This document shows, one piece after another, positions 22,975 to 35,130 of a stretch of 64,000 bases of DNA (position 1 is the first letter of the stretch; the number at the start of each line of letters is the position of its first letter). The stretch spans positions 23,552,001-23,616,000 of the forward strand of contig CAMQGK010000637.1 in the NCBI GenBank assembly GCA_947000775.1. The letters run 5' to 3'. The notes below the pieces were generated by a model, which saw only the letters and a list, made by a program, of their open reading frames with translations, made no database searches and had not been told where the DNA came from. Made by a program: the position numbers and the translations under genes. This DNA is from Pterois miles. Its lineage: Eukaryota; Chordata; Actinopteri; Perciformes; Scorpaenidae.

Positions 22975-23640
22975 TCACCCAAGCAACCCATACCACAAGC
23001 TATACATTGGCACCCCGAGCCAATGAAGGGCTTCTCTCAATCGACGTTGAAAATGTGAGAGACCCACACATAATGGACATGTTATGTTAAATTTAACAGA
23101 GTGATGAGCCACCCTTTCACCAAAACAGCCACCACACACTAACAGATTCATTCATGAACAAGAGTCCTGACTCTCAAAACCGGGAATCTCGTGATCAAAC
23201 ACCGTGGAAGGCAGGAAGGATTAACAGTGTTAGTTTTTGCACTACTCTGTACTAAAAATTCATGAGGAATAATGAAAAGGAAAATGGATGAAGGAGGGCG
23301 GAACAGAGCCCAAAATCAGCTTGATTCTTTCATGCCCGGCATTACCCAAGTACACCTGCACTCGCTATGTAACTGTCCACGTTGGCTGTAATGACGTTTC
23401 AAACCAGACAGCTGAAATATTAACATGGCATTATAGCAAACTTCTTGACTTGGAAAAAAAAATGACAAGCAGGTCCTTCTTCTAGAACAATGACTTCCAC
23501 CCTAGAAGTACAGTAGGTGCATACATTTTATACGTTTTTAACGCTCCTACATACTGACTAGCTTTCGGCACATCTGGACCAAACGATGATCCGGTCACCG
23601 GACACAAGCACTGCCTTCCAATCCACAGTCACATTCACCT
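22975..23640 (+). other. Duplicate of 9720-10400, with esterase-like fragment
   Basis: Matches the segment between genes 2 and 3, including 'YVTVHVGCNDVSNQ' (encoded near 23350-23410). Confidence 0.5.
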
Positions 23641-23945
23641 TATGGCCATGGGCTTGCCTCTCTTAAGAATATTTATTGTTTTAGTTCTTAGTTCTAATAT
23701 AACACCCTCATAGATAGAATGTCTGTCATAATAAACTCCAGATGGAGCACTATGATCATCAGACTCTAGATTATTATCACTTCCAAGGAATCCAAAACAA
23801 CTTGCTGAAGCAGCCTTTAACATCTTTATGCTCCAAAACTGTGGAACACACTCTGACTGCACATCTGACTGTCAGATTATGTGACTGACTTCAAGAAAAA
23901 CCTCAAAAAATACACCATTTTACTCTCTTTGATTAAATTATCTTT
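23641..23945 (+). mobile_element. L2-type LINE 3' tail upstream of gene 5
   Basis: Same short tail as before gene 3 (10440-10700), consistent with duplication of the gene 2-3 block. Confidence 0.6.
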
Positions 23946-24062
23946 GTTTAAAAGAAGTAAAAATAGGGAAGAGGTGGTGAAATAGAGGGAAAAGCTTAAT
24001 GAAGATAAATGAAAGAGTAGTTGAAGATGGGAGACCTTTAGTTACTCTACTGAAAGAAAGTT

Positions 24063-24074
24063 GTCACCAGAGAG
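24063..24074 (+). promoter_or_regulatory. Olf-1/EBF-like motif, TAAR gene 5
   Basis: Exact gtcaccagagag, 111 bp before the ATG. Role inferred. Confidence 0.4.
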
Positions 24075-24185
24075 AAAGAGGAAGGAGGGATGTGGGAGAT
24101 GAAAAGAGATAAATCAGTTGTATGACAGAGAGCTTCAGACAGAAGCTGACACAGCTCAGCAGCTTCTCGTCTCCTCTTTCTGAGA

Positions 24186-25264
24186 ATGAAAACCCTTGAA
24201 GAAGATGAACTTTGCTTTCCACAGCTCCTCAACTCCTCCTGCAGGAAGACTAGACGTCCTCACTCTGTAACTGTGCTCACTTACATTTTACTGTCCACCA
24301 TCTCTCTGCTCACTGTGACTCTCAACCTGCTGGTCATCATCTCCATCTCCCACTTCAGGTAGTCAACTATTTGAAATACTTTTATTTTATTTTTCATTTT
24401 TTAAAACAATTGATGCTACAGATAATGACAAGCATGTTTCTCTCCAGGCAGCTCCAGACCCCCACCAACCTCCTCCTCCTCTCTCTGGCTGTCTCAGATT
24501 TCTTCGTGGGCCTCCTCATGTCCTTTCAAATCATGCTCATAGATGGCTGCTGGTTCCTCGGTGACCTCATGTGTATTTTGTATTATGTCATAGACTATAT
24601 TGTTACCTCTGCCTCTATAGGAACCATGGTGCTCATATCTGTTGACCGCTATGTGGCTATTTGTGATCCTCTACATTATCCCACTAAAGTCACACAAAAA
24701 ACAGTTACGATCTGTGTTTGTCTGTGTTGGATATTTTCTGCTTTCTGTCACACTTTGATGCTGAAGGATAACCTGAAACAACCAGGCAGGTATAACTCCT
24801 GTTCTGGAGAGTGTGTTGTTGTTATTAACTACATTGCTGGACTTGCAGATCTTGTTTTGTCCTTTATTGGTCCTGTCACTGTCATCATAGTTCTGTATAT
24901 GAGAGTATTTGTGGTGGCTGTGTCTCAGGCTCGTGCCATGCGCTCTCATATAGCAGCTGTCAGTCTCCAGTGTTCAGTGAGTGTAACTGTTAACAAATCT
25001 GAAATGAAAGCAGCCAGGACTCTTGGTGTTGTTATTGTTGTGTTTCTATTATGTGTCTGTCCATATTTTTGCATTGTACTAACAGGCCAGGACACCTTGC
25101 TCAATGCCTCATCTGCTGCCTTTGTAATATGTCTGTTCTATTTCAACTCCTGTCTTAACCCGATGATCTACGCCTTTTTTTACCCCTGGTTTAGAAAATC
25201 TATTAAACTAATTGTTACACTGAAGATACTTCAGCCTGGATCCTGTGACACCAACATACTGTAG
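24186..25264 (+). CDS. Trace amine-associated receptor, gene 5 (Asp3.32 type, short intron)
   Basis: Exons 24186-24358 and 24448-25264; 329 residues, frame open. The intron is only 89 bp, about half the usual length, and its middle is a T-rich stretch shared only with gene 6. Asp107, Asp192 and Tyr289 are present; 6.48 is Val. TM3 reads Y104-V-I-D-Y108. Residue 168 in extracellular loop 2 is Lys, as in genes 7, 8, 9 and 11. A possible polyadenylation signal aataaa lies at 25408-25413. Upstream it pairs with gene 3; downstream the flank is its own. Confidence 0.94.
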
Positions 25265-26175
25265 AGAGATGTTGCATGGTGGCAGAAATTAGATAAAAAT
25301 ATTTACTTCACGTCACAGTGATGAGAAACTGACCTTTATATGATCACTTGTACATGCAGATCATATGCGGCATTACATTGAGTATGCACAATATACTGTT
25401 TATTTTCAATAAAAAGTGAAGCCACTGAAAAATCTACCCCTATTACTTTTATTCTTAAGTTGTGTCCGCCAAAAAGTTCTGTCATAAACTGACTTTTTAT
25501 ACAGTTTAAAGCACATTTTTACAGTACAAATTTTAGTCCTTGGTTGTTTTTAACATTATCATTTAACTGGTTGAAGGATTTTGTTCATCTGGTGTCATGA
25601 TTTTAAGTTTGGCAGTGTTATATTTGTGACAACATGGTCAATCACCGACTTTTATTCAGTGTTTTTACCGGTTATGATTACCAGGTTCATTTGTTTTTAG
25701 GTGGGGGAATCCTCAATTTGGCCCATAACTGACCGTCCAAACAACCAGCAGTGGGACTGTACCTCAGTCACCTCTACAAACAGCTCAGTTTCACTCCCAT
25801 GTTGTCAAACACCGCCGATTGTGCAGCACCCCTCAGCATCGGGAACCGACACACGGAGGCACACTTTAGCAACAGTTTGTGATTAAAGCTTCAACTAACA
25901 TTGTAAACCCACCCACAGTATTATTCAATGGTCAAAGAAAGTGTAGTATTAATAGTGTGAAAGTCCACTATGGGCAGGAGCGGTGGATGGGTCAGACTCA
26001 AGATTTTCAACCAGGAGACCACTGTTCGTGTCCAGTGTAAAACTTAAAGTAATAGTGATTTAATTTGTGTTTGTGATTCATTGGTATCATCAGTCCCAAT
26101 AGTCACGTGAGTCATTATCATCAATCCCTTGAGTCATGTGAGTCACTAGTCACAAGAGTCATTAATCACATAAAT
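25265..26175. other. 3' flank of gene 5
   Basis: The first 400 bp resemble other receptor 3' flanks. From about 25700 to 25890 a short open stretch exists but resembles nothing I know. Short 'gtcatgtgagtcac' words repeat near 26100-26165. No gene supported. Confidence 0.55.
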
Positions 26176-26698
26176 TGTGTAAAGGCACAGGAACACAGGC
26201 TGGACTCAAATGCAGACTCGAGACAGGGCTTACCAGAAACACAGGGTTTTTAATGGGCAAAACAGGTCGGTACACAGAAGGTCAGACAGCCGAGACAAAT
26301 CCAAAAACAGCGGGCAAAAGGCAGAGTCAAAAATCAGAAGCGGGTCAAATTCACAAGAGGTCAATACACTAGGAGATTGCGGGTACGCTTGGGTCACAAA
26401 GTTAGCAAGACGAACTGGCACAGGAGGGAAGGGAAGCACGCCTTAAATACTAGTGAAGGGAGTGAATAACTATGCACAGGTGGACACAATCAGGGCGGAG
26501 GGAAGACGCTCAGACGCTGGTGAATGGTGTGGGAAACTAGGTCAGGAGGAGGTGCTCAACAGTGAAGACGGGAGGCAAGCAGGGCAGGAAGTGACGTGCT
26601 CTGAAACGAGAGGAGAAGTTAACTACAAAATAAAACAGGAAGTGAATACATGCAACATGCAAACTAAAACATACACGCACACAGACTAAGACTTGACA
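26176..26698 (-). repeat. Solo LTR related to element A, minus strand
   Basis: Read on the minus strand it begins TGTCAAG and keeps the LTR landmarks of element A: 'cacttcctg' words, a TATA-like region, gccagttcgtctt and 'tgtaccgacc'. Internal gag and pol are absent. No clean target duplication was found, so the left edge is uncertain by a few bases. Confidence 0.8.
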
Positions 26699-28250
26699 TT
26701 CCTAACAAATTGACTCACTGAAGGTCAACCACGACCGTTTCCTAACCCCACCTAAGTGACTGTGCTGCATAAACCTAACTTCATTTGACAACTGAAGTTT
26801 ATTTTGAATGGACACTGCATGTAATGTGCGTATCTTGACACGCTGTCCCTGTTCCATTCAAAATGGGTACCCTGTGTGTCGTCTCCAGTGCTGAGGGGCA
26901 CTGACCAATCAGCGGTATTTGATGACCTGAGAGTGAGAATGTGTTGCAAAAAAGTACCGGACACCAAAGTAGGGGTATTTACGGAAAGACTGCTTTCTAC
27001 TAAGCATATTACACACACATTAAAGAACACACTTGTGATCTGGTGATATCTTATCGCCTTAACATAACCATCACCATCAATCTACTTTGTCTACTCTTAA
27101 ATGTGACTTAAATAAGCTGGAAACTGCATTTTAATAATTCTTCAAAGCCAGCTTTTTCAGAGATTTTTCTGACCGATCATTGTAATTATCTGCTCAATGA
27201 ACCTTTTAGCAACCACAAAATGATTTATATATTCAACTTAAATCTAAGATCAACACTTAATTGCAGGGGACCTGGAGGAAAATTAAGAAAAGGTCCACTC
27301 CTAAAGTGACATCCTGGAAAGATGAACACACCCTTCTGTTAAAGAGAAAGTAGAGCTAAAGGTAGGTGGTGCATAAGCATACTAAATGTTAATCTTGATA
27401 TTATGAAGGACTGTATGTCACACTGTATGTCTACAATGAGGTCATTTGGGAAGCAAAACAATTCCACTTCTCAAAAATAATCAATGACAATGGAAACAAT
27501 CCCAGGATACTCATCACTGTTATTGACAGGCTGCTTAATCCCCAGCCCCTCCAGATCTACTCTTCCAAGCATCACTTTCTAAGTGTGAGAGCTTTGTCCA
27601 GCTGTTTAATTAAAAAAAAAAAAATCTGAGCAGACATAAAGCACACTGCACATGCTACATGCTTCTAAAGGGCTACTATGTAAAATTTCCATAGGTTAGA
27701 TGAAGCAGACTTGAAGAAAACTGTTAGAGCTGAAAACAGTCACATGCACTGCAAACAAGCACCTTTCCCGACCCCCTTTAAATAGCAATTGTCAGACCAC
27801 AAGAAACAGAACCTGGACCCCACTAATTTGAGAAATGTTAGACCAATTTCAAACCTGGCTTTTTTTTTTTTTTACATAAAATTCTTGAAAAAGCAAATTA
27901 GAAATGACTTGAGAGTTCTTGCTGATGACAACAATGTCTCCATCCTTGTACTACTTTATCTTAATGCAGCATTCGATACCATAGATCATAACATCTTTAC
28001 CAGTCGCCTTGAAGTTTATTTTGCTGGTGCTGTGCTAAATTGGTTTAACATCACAATTTACAGACAGCCCTTCATTAACATAGGGGAATATGACTCTGGC
28101 AAATATAACACAATGTACAGTGTACCACAGGGCTCTATACTTGCTCCTTTCCTTTTCTCTTTGTACATGCTGCCGCTTGGTGAAATAATCAGAAAAAAAT
28201 AAAATTGGTTTCCATAGCTATGCAGATGACACCCAGTTTTAGGTTTCACT
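26699..28250 (+). mobile_element. L2-type LINE fragment: linker and reverse transcriptase
   Basis: From about 27290 the translation resembles the region between endonuclease and reverse transcriptase ('NVNLDIMKDC'). From 27789 to 28202 an open frame reads 'NLRNVRPISNL', 'LYLNAAFDTIDHNI', 'SVPQGSILAPFLFSLYMLP', the fingers and palm of an RT, ending just before a YADD-like region in another frame ('HSYADDTQF' near 28215). A large part of the fingers between the two halves is missing. Inactive. Related pieces are at 32820-33610 and 42840-43190. Confidence 0.7.
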
Positions 28251-29130
28251 TACGGCTTGCCCAGACCAACTGCGTGATTCATGCATCCATTGTTCACACC
28301 AGCTGCGTTTCAGCAACATTTCTGCAGCTGCTGCTGTCAGCCTTTCTTTCTACATCGAGTTTGCCTTTCATAATGCCCATTTCATTTCATTATGAATGTC
28401 ATTTATATTTATTTTAGACAGAAGGGTTGAGAAGTGTTTGGCCATTTGTAAATAATAGTAATAATCCACAATTAAAACCCCATACTTTATTCATTGATGG
28501 AGCCTTGCAAGTCACTGCATGTTTTATAATGCTGTCCTGCAAATATTTCACAATAAAAGCCTTTTGTTCACAAATGAAGAATAAAAAACACTTGAGGGCT
28601 TTTATTTTGCAATGAAAGCAGGAAGTTTAAGAAATAAACTTTTCTTTTTCATTTCGGAACATTTTCTACAGATGTCAACATCAAAAGTGTAGTAATGTAG
28701 CTGATATGATGTCAATATACAGTCAGAAGATCACTCTCACTGTCTGTGACATATTCTACAGGTGTCTAGACATTTAAACTAGAGCTATGTTGTTGTTATG
28801 ATGTCAAAATACTGTCAAATGATCACTTCCACTGTTTTTTGCTGCTATGAAATGTGCACAGCTTGCTTAAAAATAGGCGAGACCTCTAATCTCTAGTAGA
28901 GACACAGCTGATACTCTGCTGAGATGCACATCTCATGCATGTTGTGTAGCTGCTCAAACCTGTTAACACAGATGCCAAAATAAAAAACAACAGCTAACGC
29001 AGACGCCACGCGCTCCTGACATTCCTAGTGTGGCCCAGGCTGTAAGTTGGATGACTTTTACTGCCTGAAACTATTAACCAGCTGTCTTAACAGTGTCACA
29101 AAATGGATGAGCGGAAACTACCTCAAGTTA
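28251..29130. repeat. Dispersed repeat, first of four copies
   Basis: The phrases 'cctttctttctacat', 'gaatgtcatttatatttatttta' in parts, 'gcaagtcactgcat' and 'tgtcaatata' recur at 35215-35750, 50050-50545 and 59815-60175. The other three lie upstream of genes 7, 10 and 11. No coding function seen. Confidence 0.55.
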
Positions 29131-29345
29131 TATGAAAATAAAGCTGACATCCTTTTAATAGAATCTAATGTGAAAAGAAAGAAAATCTTGGTAATTTTGC
29201 CTCAAAAGTCAAGCCAATAGTTGAAAATCTACTCTTGACTCGTACCTTAGTTTTAAACACCACATTGAAAATGTCACAAAAACTACCTATTTTCCATCTT
29301 AGAAATATCTCAAGAGTTAGACCCTATCTGTCAGTTTAGGACTCA
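29131..29345 (+). mobile_element. LINE reverse transcriptase thumb fragment
   Basis: Matches 19850-20000 and 1260-1440 ('gctgacatccttttaatag', 'tgcctcaaaagtcaag'), part of the L2-type LINE before its 3' tail. Short and broken. Confidence 0.5.
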
Positions 29346-30677
29346 GCAAAACTGACCCATGCATCATTTATCATGTATCACAGCACTGATAGCTATACTG
29401 CTAAATTCCATTGCCCGTCTCTTGAAGGGACATTAAAATAACAAATATAAAACACTTATCAACACACACCCTACCCCTCCCCACCAATACATATGACTTA
29501 ATGATTGATTGGCTTTTAAAAATTTCTTCAATTTAATTTTAAAATGTTAACAATTTTGGTCTTGAATTTTGAGCAGCGTATTCCATATTGTCACAATATG
29601 GCACTGTGTCCAGAGGCCTTTACTATGAAGCAAGTATCTGCTTGTTATCTGGCTCAACTAACCCTAACAAATGACATCCAGCTACACGGTCCTACAACTC
29701 TGGTTATCAATACGGCAATACAGTTTCTCAGTCTGGTTATAACAGGTGGTGTTTGCAGCATTTGACCAATCACAATCATAGACAAGTCAACGGATTTGTA
29801 GACAGACAGGCAGAGTGGCACATTTTACAAAGGAAGAGCAAACTATATTAGACAAATATGAACAAGTTAAACACATAATATATACTACAAGTATATAAAT
29901 AGCTTCTAGAAGTGTAATGGATGAATAGACTACACTTCGTTATGGCCTTTGACAAAGTCTTGACATGTATGACTGTTTCAGCCTTCTTTCAGCTGTGTCC
30001 CTGTCTCCAGCAGTGGGACACGGACTTGAGAGCAAGTAAAAAAATGAATGTAAAAACATAAATCAAAGCGGTAAACACCCACAGCATACAGCCAGCAGTC
30101 CTTCCTGCATTTGTCCATTTAAACAGTGTTTTGTTTTAGTCTGGACTCTGATTTTAACTTCCTCATATTTGTGTAATCATACAATCCCGCACCGAGCTCT
30201 CATTGGTAGGCAGTGATTTTATACCAGTTGATCTCTTATCTGGAAAGTAACTGGAGCAGGTTAGCTGTTCAGCATAAGTTACCATGGCGATCTACCCCAG
30301 TAAGGAGCGAACCACCTTCATAGGACACAAAACCGACCATTGCTCCATGCATTCTCTCGGGGGTCTGGCTGAGCCCTGCTCCAGCTGGGCTGCAGCCATC
30401 ACCTGTCTGCTGTCCCACCACAGCCCCAGGTCCCTTTCCTTGATCCAGTCCTTCGGCAGCCCCAAGGCCTGTCCTTACTCCTGTCCTACTAGAACAGCTG
30501 AACTTTATTTGGGGTTAATCAGAGTCACTTTAATTGATGGCAAATGTGTACTGACTACAATTTAACATGAGTTTGATTATAATATTATAAGAGGGTGTTT
30601 ACACTTATGCAACCACATGATTTTAGTTATTTATTTCTAATTCTCCCCTGAAAAGATTTCATTTTTTTCATCAATTG
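29346..30677. other. Unrecognised intergenic stretch
   Basis: From 29890 to 30320 it matches 47600-48370, where a SINE has inserted. A 93-residue open frame at 30284-30565 shares the text 'LGGLAEPCSSWA' with the longer frame at 49405-49968; I treat both as parts of one unnamed repeat and not as genes. Confidence 0.5.
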
Positions 30678-30688
30678 AATTGTACAGG

Positions 30689-31070
30689 GGGCTGCACGGT
30701 GGTGTAGTGGTTAGCGCTGTCGCCTCACAGCAAGAGGGTCGCAGGTTCGATTCCAGCTTGTGGCTCTTCTGTGTGGAGTTTGCATGTTCTCCCCGTGTAA
30801 GCGTGGGTTCTCTCCGGGTACTCCGGCTTCCTCCCACCATCCAAAGACATGCTGTTTAGGTTAATTGATGACTCTAAATTGCCCGTAGGAGTGGATGTGA
30901 GCGTGAATGGTTGTTTGTCTCTGTGTTGTCTGTCTCTATGTGAGCCTGCGATGGACTGGCGACCTGTCCAGGGTGAACCCCGCCTTCGCCCAATGCCAGC
31001 TGGAATCGGCTCCAGCCCCCCCGCGACCCCTAATGGGATAAGCGGTTGACGATGGATGGATGGATGGATG
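30689..31070 (+). mobile_element. tRNA-derived SINE with 11-bp target duplication
   Basis: Head 'gctgcacggtggtgtagtgg' with a B box ggttcgattcc at 30744-30754, a body with the widespread fish SINE wording ('tttgcatgttctccccgtg', 'ggcgacctgtccaggg') and a gatg tail. Flanked by aattgtacagg at 30678-30688 and 31071-31081, a clear target site duplication. It inserted about 300 bp upstream of the gene 6 ATG. Confidence 0.93.
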
Positions 31071-31253
31071 AATTGTACAGGTTATAGGTCACATTAAAGG
31101 TGGAAAAAGTTCTGAAATGATTTATCATGGTCTTGTTTTTTTACAACACAAAAAAACTTTTTTTAACAGGGGAGTGGAGACTTTTCTATTCACTGTAAAT
31201 GAAAGAGTAATTAAAAAAGGTAGAAGTTCAGTCACTCCTACTGAAAGAAAGTT

Positions 31254-31265
31254 GTCACCAGAGAG
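31254..31265 (+). promoter_or_regulatory. Olf-1/EBF-like motif, TAAR gene 6
   Basis: Exact gtcaccagagag, 111 bp before the ATG of the frameshifted copy. Role inferred. Confidence 0.35.
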
Positions 31266-31376
31266 AAAGAGGAAGGAGGGATGTGGGAGGTGAAAAGAGA
31301 TAAATCAGTTGTTTGACAGAGAGCTTCAGACAGAACCTGACAGAGCTCAGCAGCTTCTCGTCTCCTCTTTCTGAGA

Positions 31377-32465
31377 ATGAAAACCCTTGAAGAAGATGAA
31401 CTTTGCTTTCCACAACTCCTCAACTCCTCCTGCAGGAAGACTAGACGTCCTCACTCTGTAACTGTGCTCACTTACATTTTACTGTCCACCATCTCTCTGC
31501 TCACTGTGACTCTCAACCTGCTGGTCATCATCTCCATCTCCCACTTCAGGTAGTCAACTATTTGAAATATTTTTATTTTATTTTTCAATTTTTAAAACAA
31601 TTGATGCTACAGATAATGATAAACATGTTGCTGTCTTTTCTCTCCAGGCAGCTCCAGACCCCCACCAACCTCCTCCTCCTCTCTCTGGCTGTCTCAGATT
31701 TCTTCGTGGGCCTCCTCATGTCTTTTCAAATCATGCTCATAGATGGCTGCTGGTTCCTCGGTGACCTCATGTGTGTCATGTATCATTATCTAGGATACAT
31801 TATTACCTCTGCCTCTATAGGAACCATGGTGCTCATATCTGTTGACCGCTATGTGGCTGTTTGTGATCCTCTACATTATCCCACTAAAGTCACACAAAAA
31901 ACAGTTACAATCTGTGTTTGTCTGTGTTGGATATGTTCTGATTTTTGTCACACTTTGCTGCTGAAGGATAACCTGGAACAACCAGGCAGGTATAACTCCT
32001 GCTCTGGAGAGTGTGTTGTTGTTGTTAACTACATTGCTGGACTTGCAGATCTTGTTTTGTCCTTTATTGGTCCTGTCACTGTCATCATAGTTCTGTATAT
32101 GAGAGTATTTGTGGTGGCTGTGTCTCAGGCTCGTGCCATGCGCTCTCATATAGCAGCTGTCAGTCTCCAGTGTTCAGTGAGTGTAACTGTTAACAAATCT
32201 GAAATGAAAGCAGCCAGGACTCTTGGTGTTGTTGTTGTAGTGTTTCTAATATGCATCTGCCCATTTTTTTGTGTTTTACTTACAGGCCAGGACACCTTAC
32301 TCAATGCCTCATCTGCTGCCTTTGTAATATGTTTGTTCTTTTTCAACTCCTGTCTTAACCCGATGATCTACGCCTTTTTTTTACCCCTGGTTTAGAAAAT
32401 CTATTAAACTCATTGTAACACTTAAGATACTGCAGCCTGGCTCCTGTGACACCAACATACTGTAG
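31377..32465 (+). pseudogene. Trace amine-associated receptor, gene 6, frameshifted in TM7
   Basis: Exon 1 31377-31549, intron of 98 bp, exon 2 from 31648. The T-run at 32375-32382 has eight T where the other ten copies have seven. After residue 302 the frame shifts and stops at 32393-32395, giving 306 residues. The end of the TAAR signature (YxWF), helix 8 and the C-tail are lost; the sequence matching the normal end continues to 32465. Everything before is intact: Gly107 (3.32), Asp192 (5.42), Phe289 (7.43), Ile at 6.48, D154-like change S-D at 155-156 in TM4. The intron and the TM2 region resemble gene 5, while TM3 is of the Gly type, so the gene looks mosaic. A homopolymer assembly error is the main alternative to a true pseudogene. 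Confidence 0.85.
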
Positions 32466-33640
32466 ATAGATGCCACATGGTGAATGAAATTAGGCACAAA
32501 AATCAATATTCAGGCACAGTGGTGAAATTAAATGTGACCTTTTTATGTTCACTTTTACTCGCAGATCATATATGTCATTACATTGTGTATGTACAATATG
32601 CTGTTTTATTGTCAATACAAAGGGGAAAAAAACTAAAAATTTACTCATACTACTCAGTTTTTTGTCTGTCCATCAAAACGTTCTGTCCTACAATGACATA
32701 TTCTACAGTTTAATGCACGTTTTTTCAAGTACTCACTTTAGTCCTTGCTTGTTTTTAACAAGGCAGCTTTCATCTCAAGCCATAACATAACCATAAGTCA
32801 AGTTGCTGAATCTGCCATATCATTGTAATTATCTGCTCAATGAACTATGAACTTTTTAGCATCCAAAAAATAGTTTATATTTTCAGATTAAATCTAAGAT
32901 CAATACTTCATGCAGGGGACCTGGAGAAAAATTAAGAAAAGGTCTAATACTGAAGCGACATCCTGGAAGGATGAACACACTCTTCTCGTTAAGCGAAAGT
33001 AGAGCTGAATGTAGGTGGTGTAGAAGCATACTAAATGTTAATCTTGATATTATGAAGGACTGTATTTCTCCATACAATGAGACCATTGAGGAAGCAAAAC
33101 AACCCCACTTCCCGAAAACAATCAGTGACAATTGAAACAATCCCAGGATACTCGTCACTGTTATTGACGGGCTGTTTAATCCCCAGCCCCTCCAGATCTA
33201 CTCTTCCAAGCATTTGTCCAGCTGTTTAGTTAAAATTTAAAATAAAAAATCTGAATAGACATAATGCACACTGCAATGTCAAACACTGCACATGTTACAT
33301 GCTACATGCTTCAAAAGGGCTACTATGTAAAATTTCCATAGGTTAGATGAAGCAGACCTGAAGAAAACTGTTAGAGCTGTAAACAAACCACATGCACAGT
33401 AAACAAGCACCTTTCCCGACTCCCTTTAAATAGCAATTGTCAGACGACTGTTGAAGAAACAGAATCTGGACCCAGAGAAAATTTAGAACAATTTCAAACC
33501 AGCCTTTTTTACATAAAAATCTTGAAAAAGCTAATTGTAAATGGCTTGAGAGTTCTTGCTGATGGCAACTTTTCCATTCTTGTACTACATGATCTCAGTG
33601 TAGCATTTAAATACCTTGAAAATTATGACCCAGCTGGTGG
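32466..33640 (+). mobile_element. Gene 6 flank with L2-type LINE fragment
   Basis: To about 32800 this is receptor 3' flank. From 32820 to 33610 it matches the LINE linker and RT start at 27200-27980 ('atattatgaaggactgtat', 'gcttgagagttcttgctgatg'). Frames are broken. Confidence 0.55.
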
Positions 33641-33759
33641 GGCCCGGCCCCCTTGGGCCTTGGGGCTGTGGTTGTGGACAAATGTGCTCCATCTCTGTCC
33701 GGCCCTCCTTTCCTCAAGTTCTCTGCTCACTTGTCCCTCATTGCATCAATGTATAACCT
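33641..33759. repeat. End of the 49405-49968-type repeat
   Basis: Matches 49880-49945 ('tgctccatctctgtcc', 'aatgtataacct'). It is interrupted on the right by the hAT-like element; the continuation is at 35131. Confidence 0.5.
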
Positions 33760-35130
33760 GGGGCTGGGCACGGTTCGGGTAAAAAAACGAACTGTTTGTT
33801 TCGCTTGTCACGGTTGTGTATGTTCCGTTCGATTCATTTGAAATAGGTTATGAGGCCGATTGTGTATTTTTTTGGCACGTTTTGTTGTCACGCTACAAAT
33901 CAAGGCCTATGGAAAGAGCCTGCATGGCGGACAGAGGTATGGGACGTAACACATGCCCACTCTAACTGAAGCTGAGGTTGTGCATTATGATTGGCTCAAT
34001 TTCTGTGAGGGCGGACCAGATTTTACTGCACGTCTGTCAACCAGACCACTGTGTTTACATTACCACAGCTATTAACTCGCCACCACACGTTAGCTTGGCT
34101 TCTAACAGCGAATAGTAAACACGTGTAAGTAAATTACTTTATTTCCTTCTAGACAGCAGTGATCAGTGGTTGTGTTTGGGGATTTTATTGTGAAGGGTGG
34201 AACAGTGGCAGTGAAGCGGTGATGCCCTGTTATTGACAAGGGTCTGAACTACAGAGCCTCTGTGTTATTAATATATTATCCTCATAACGTTTACGAGAAA
34301 TGTAACACTCTACACTGCTGCTACACAACCTGAAACTGAAGCTGGCAGGAGGCTCTGTAGGCTGACTGTTCACGTTAGTTTGTCATGTATGTTAGAAGTA
34401 AACTCATCAGCTAGCTGAGACAAAGCAGCTCCTCCTCTCTACCAGCGGGACCTGTAGTGGTTCACATCAGCAGAGGAAGGAGGACAGAGGACAGGAGGAC
34501 AGAGGACAGGAGGACAGAGGACAGGAGGATAGAGGACAGGAGGACAGGAGGACAGGAGGAAGGACTGATACTGACTGATGTTTGTGTTCTTCAGTCTTTA
34601 TAAACTTCACTCAATAATATAATTTATTTTATTAATATATCAGGTTGTTTCCAGTGAGATATTAATGACTTTACATGGTGACTTTGCTGTTGTAAACATT
34701 AGTGTTGCTGCTCTAGAAACAACATGTGTCCTAGTTGCATTGAAATATCCAATTATAATCTGGTTCTGAATTTAAAAACAACCAGGCTGACATAAGTATA
34801 GCTAATATGCACACTTCAATATTTGTTCATTTATCACAAGTCATATCATCATTGCAATATTGAACAATGTTATTACACATGGCAGATTTTCATCGTATGA
34901 TGCCTGCCTAGTAGATGTTACTGTTGTTTAAAAAAGCTCTAGTGCGTTAGTTTACTGTTGTGAGGACAAACAGTTGTTGACTTATTTTGCCAAATAAATT
35001 AAAAGCATGTTTAAATTGAAGTTGGAAATTTGCCCCCTTGCTGTACCATAAATGTACCGAACCGAAAACCGTGACCCCAAACCATGAACTGAACCGAACC
35101 ATGTTGTTTTATGAACCGTCCCACCCCTAA
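33760..35130. mobile_element. Non-autonomous hAT-like DNA element
   Basis: The ends form an imperfect inverted repeat: 'ggggctgggcacggttc' on the left and, on the minus strand, 'aggggtgggacggttc' on the right. Fish hAT elements often start with an aggggtgg-like end. The uninterrupted relative at 49930-49970 allows the target duplication to be placed as tataacct / tattacat, 8 bp with two mismatches. No transposase frame. It contains a minisatellite at 34474-34563. Confidence 0.6.
34474..34563. repeat. Minisatellite of aggacagaggac units
   Basis: Short tandem repeats of 'aggacaggaggacag' inside the hAT-like element, purine-only on the plus strand over about 90 bp. Confidence 0.85.

Noticed and set aside
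26170..26705. Target duplication around the solo LTR at 26176-26698
   Set aside because: No matching 4-6 bp on both sides could be placed, so only the LTR similarity is claimed.
29544..29765. 73-residue frame as a small gene
   Set aside because: AT-rich stretch between repeats, no recognised domain, no splice or promoter support.
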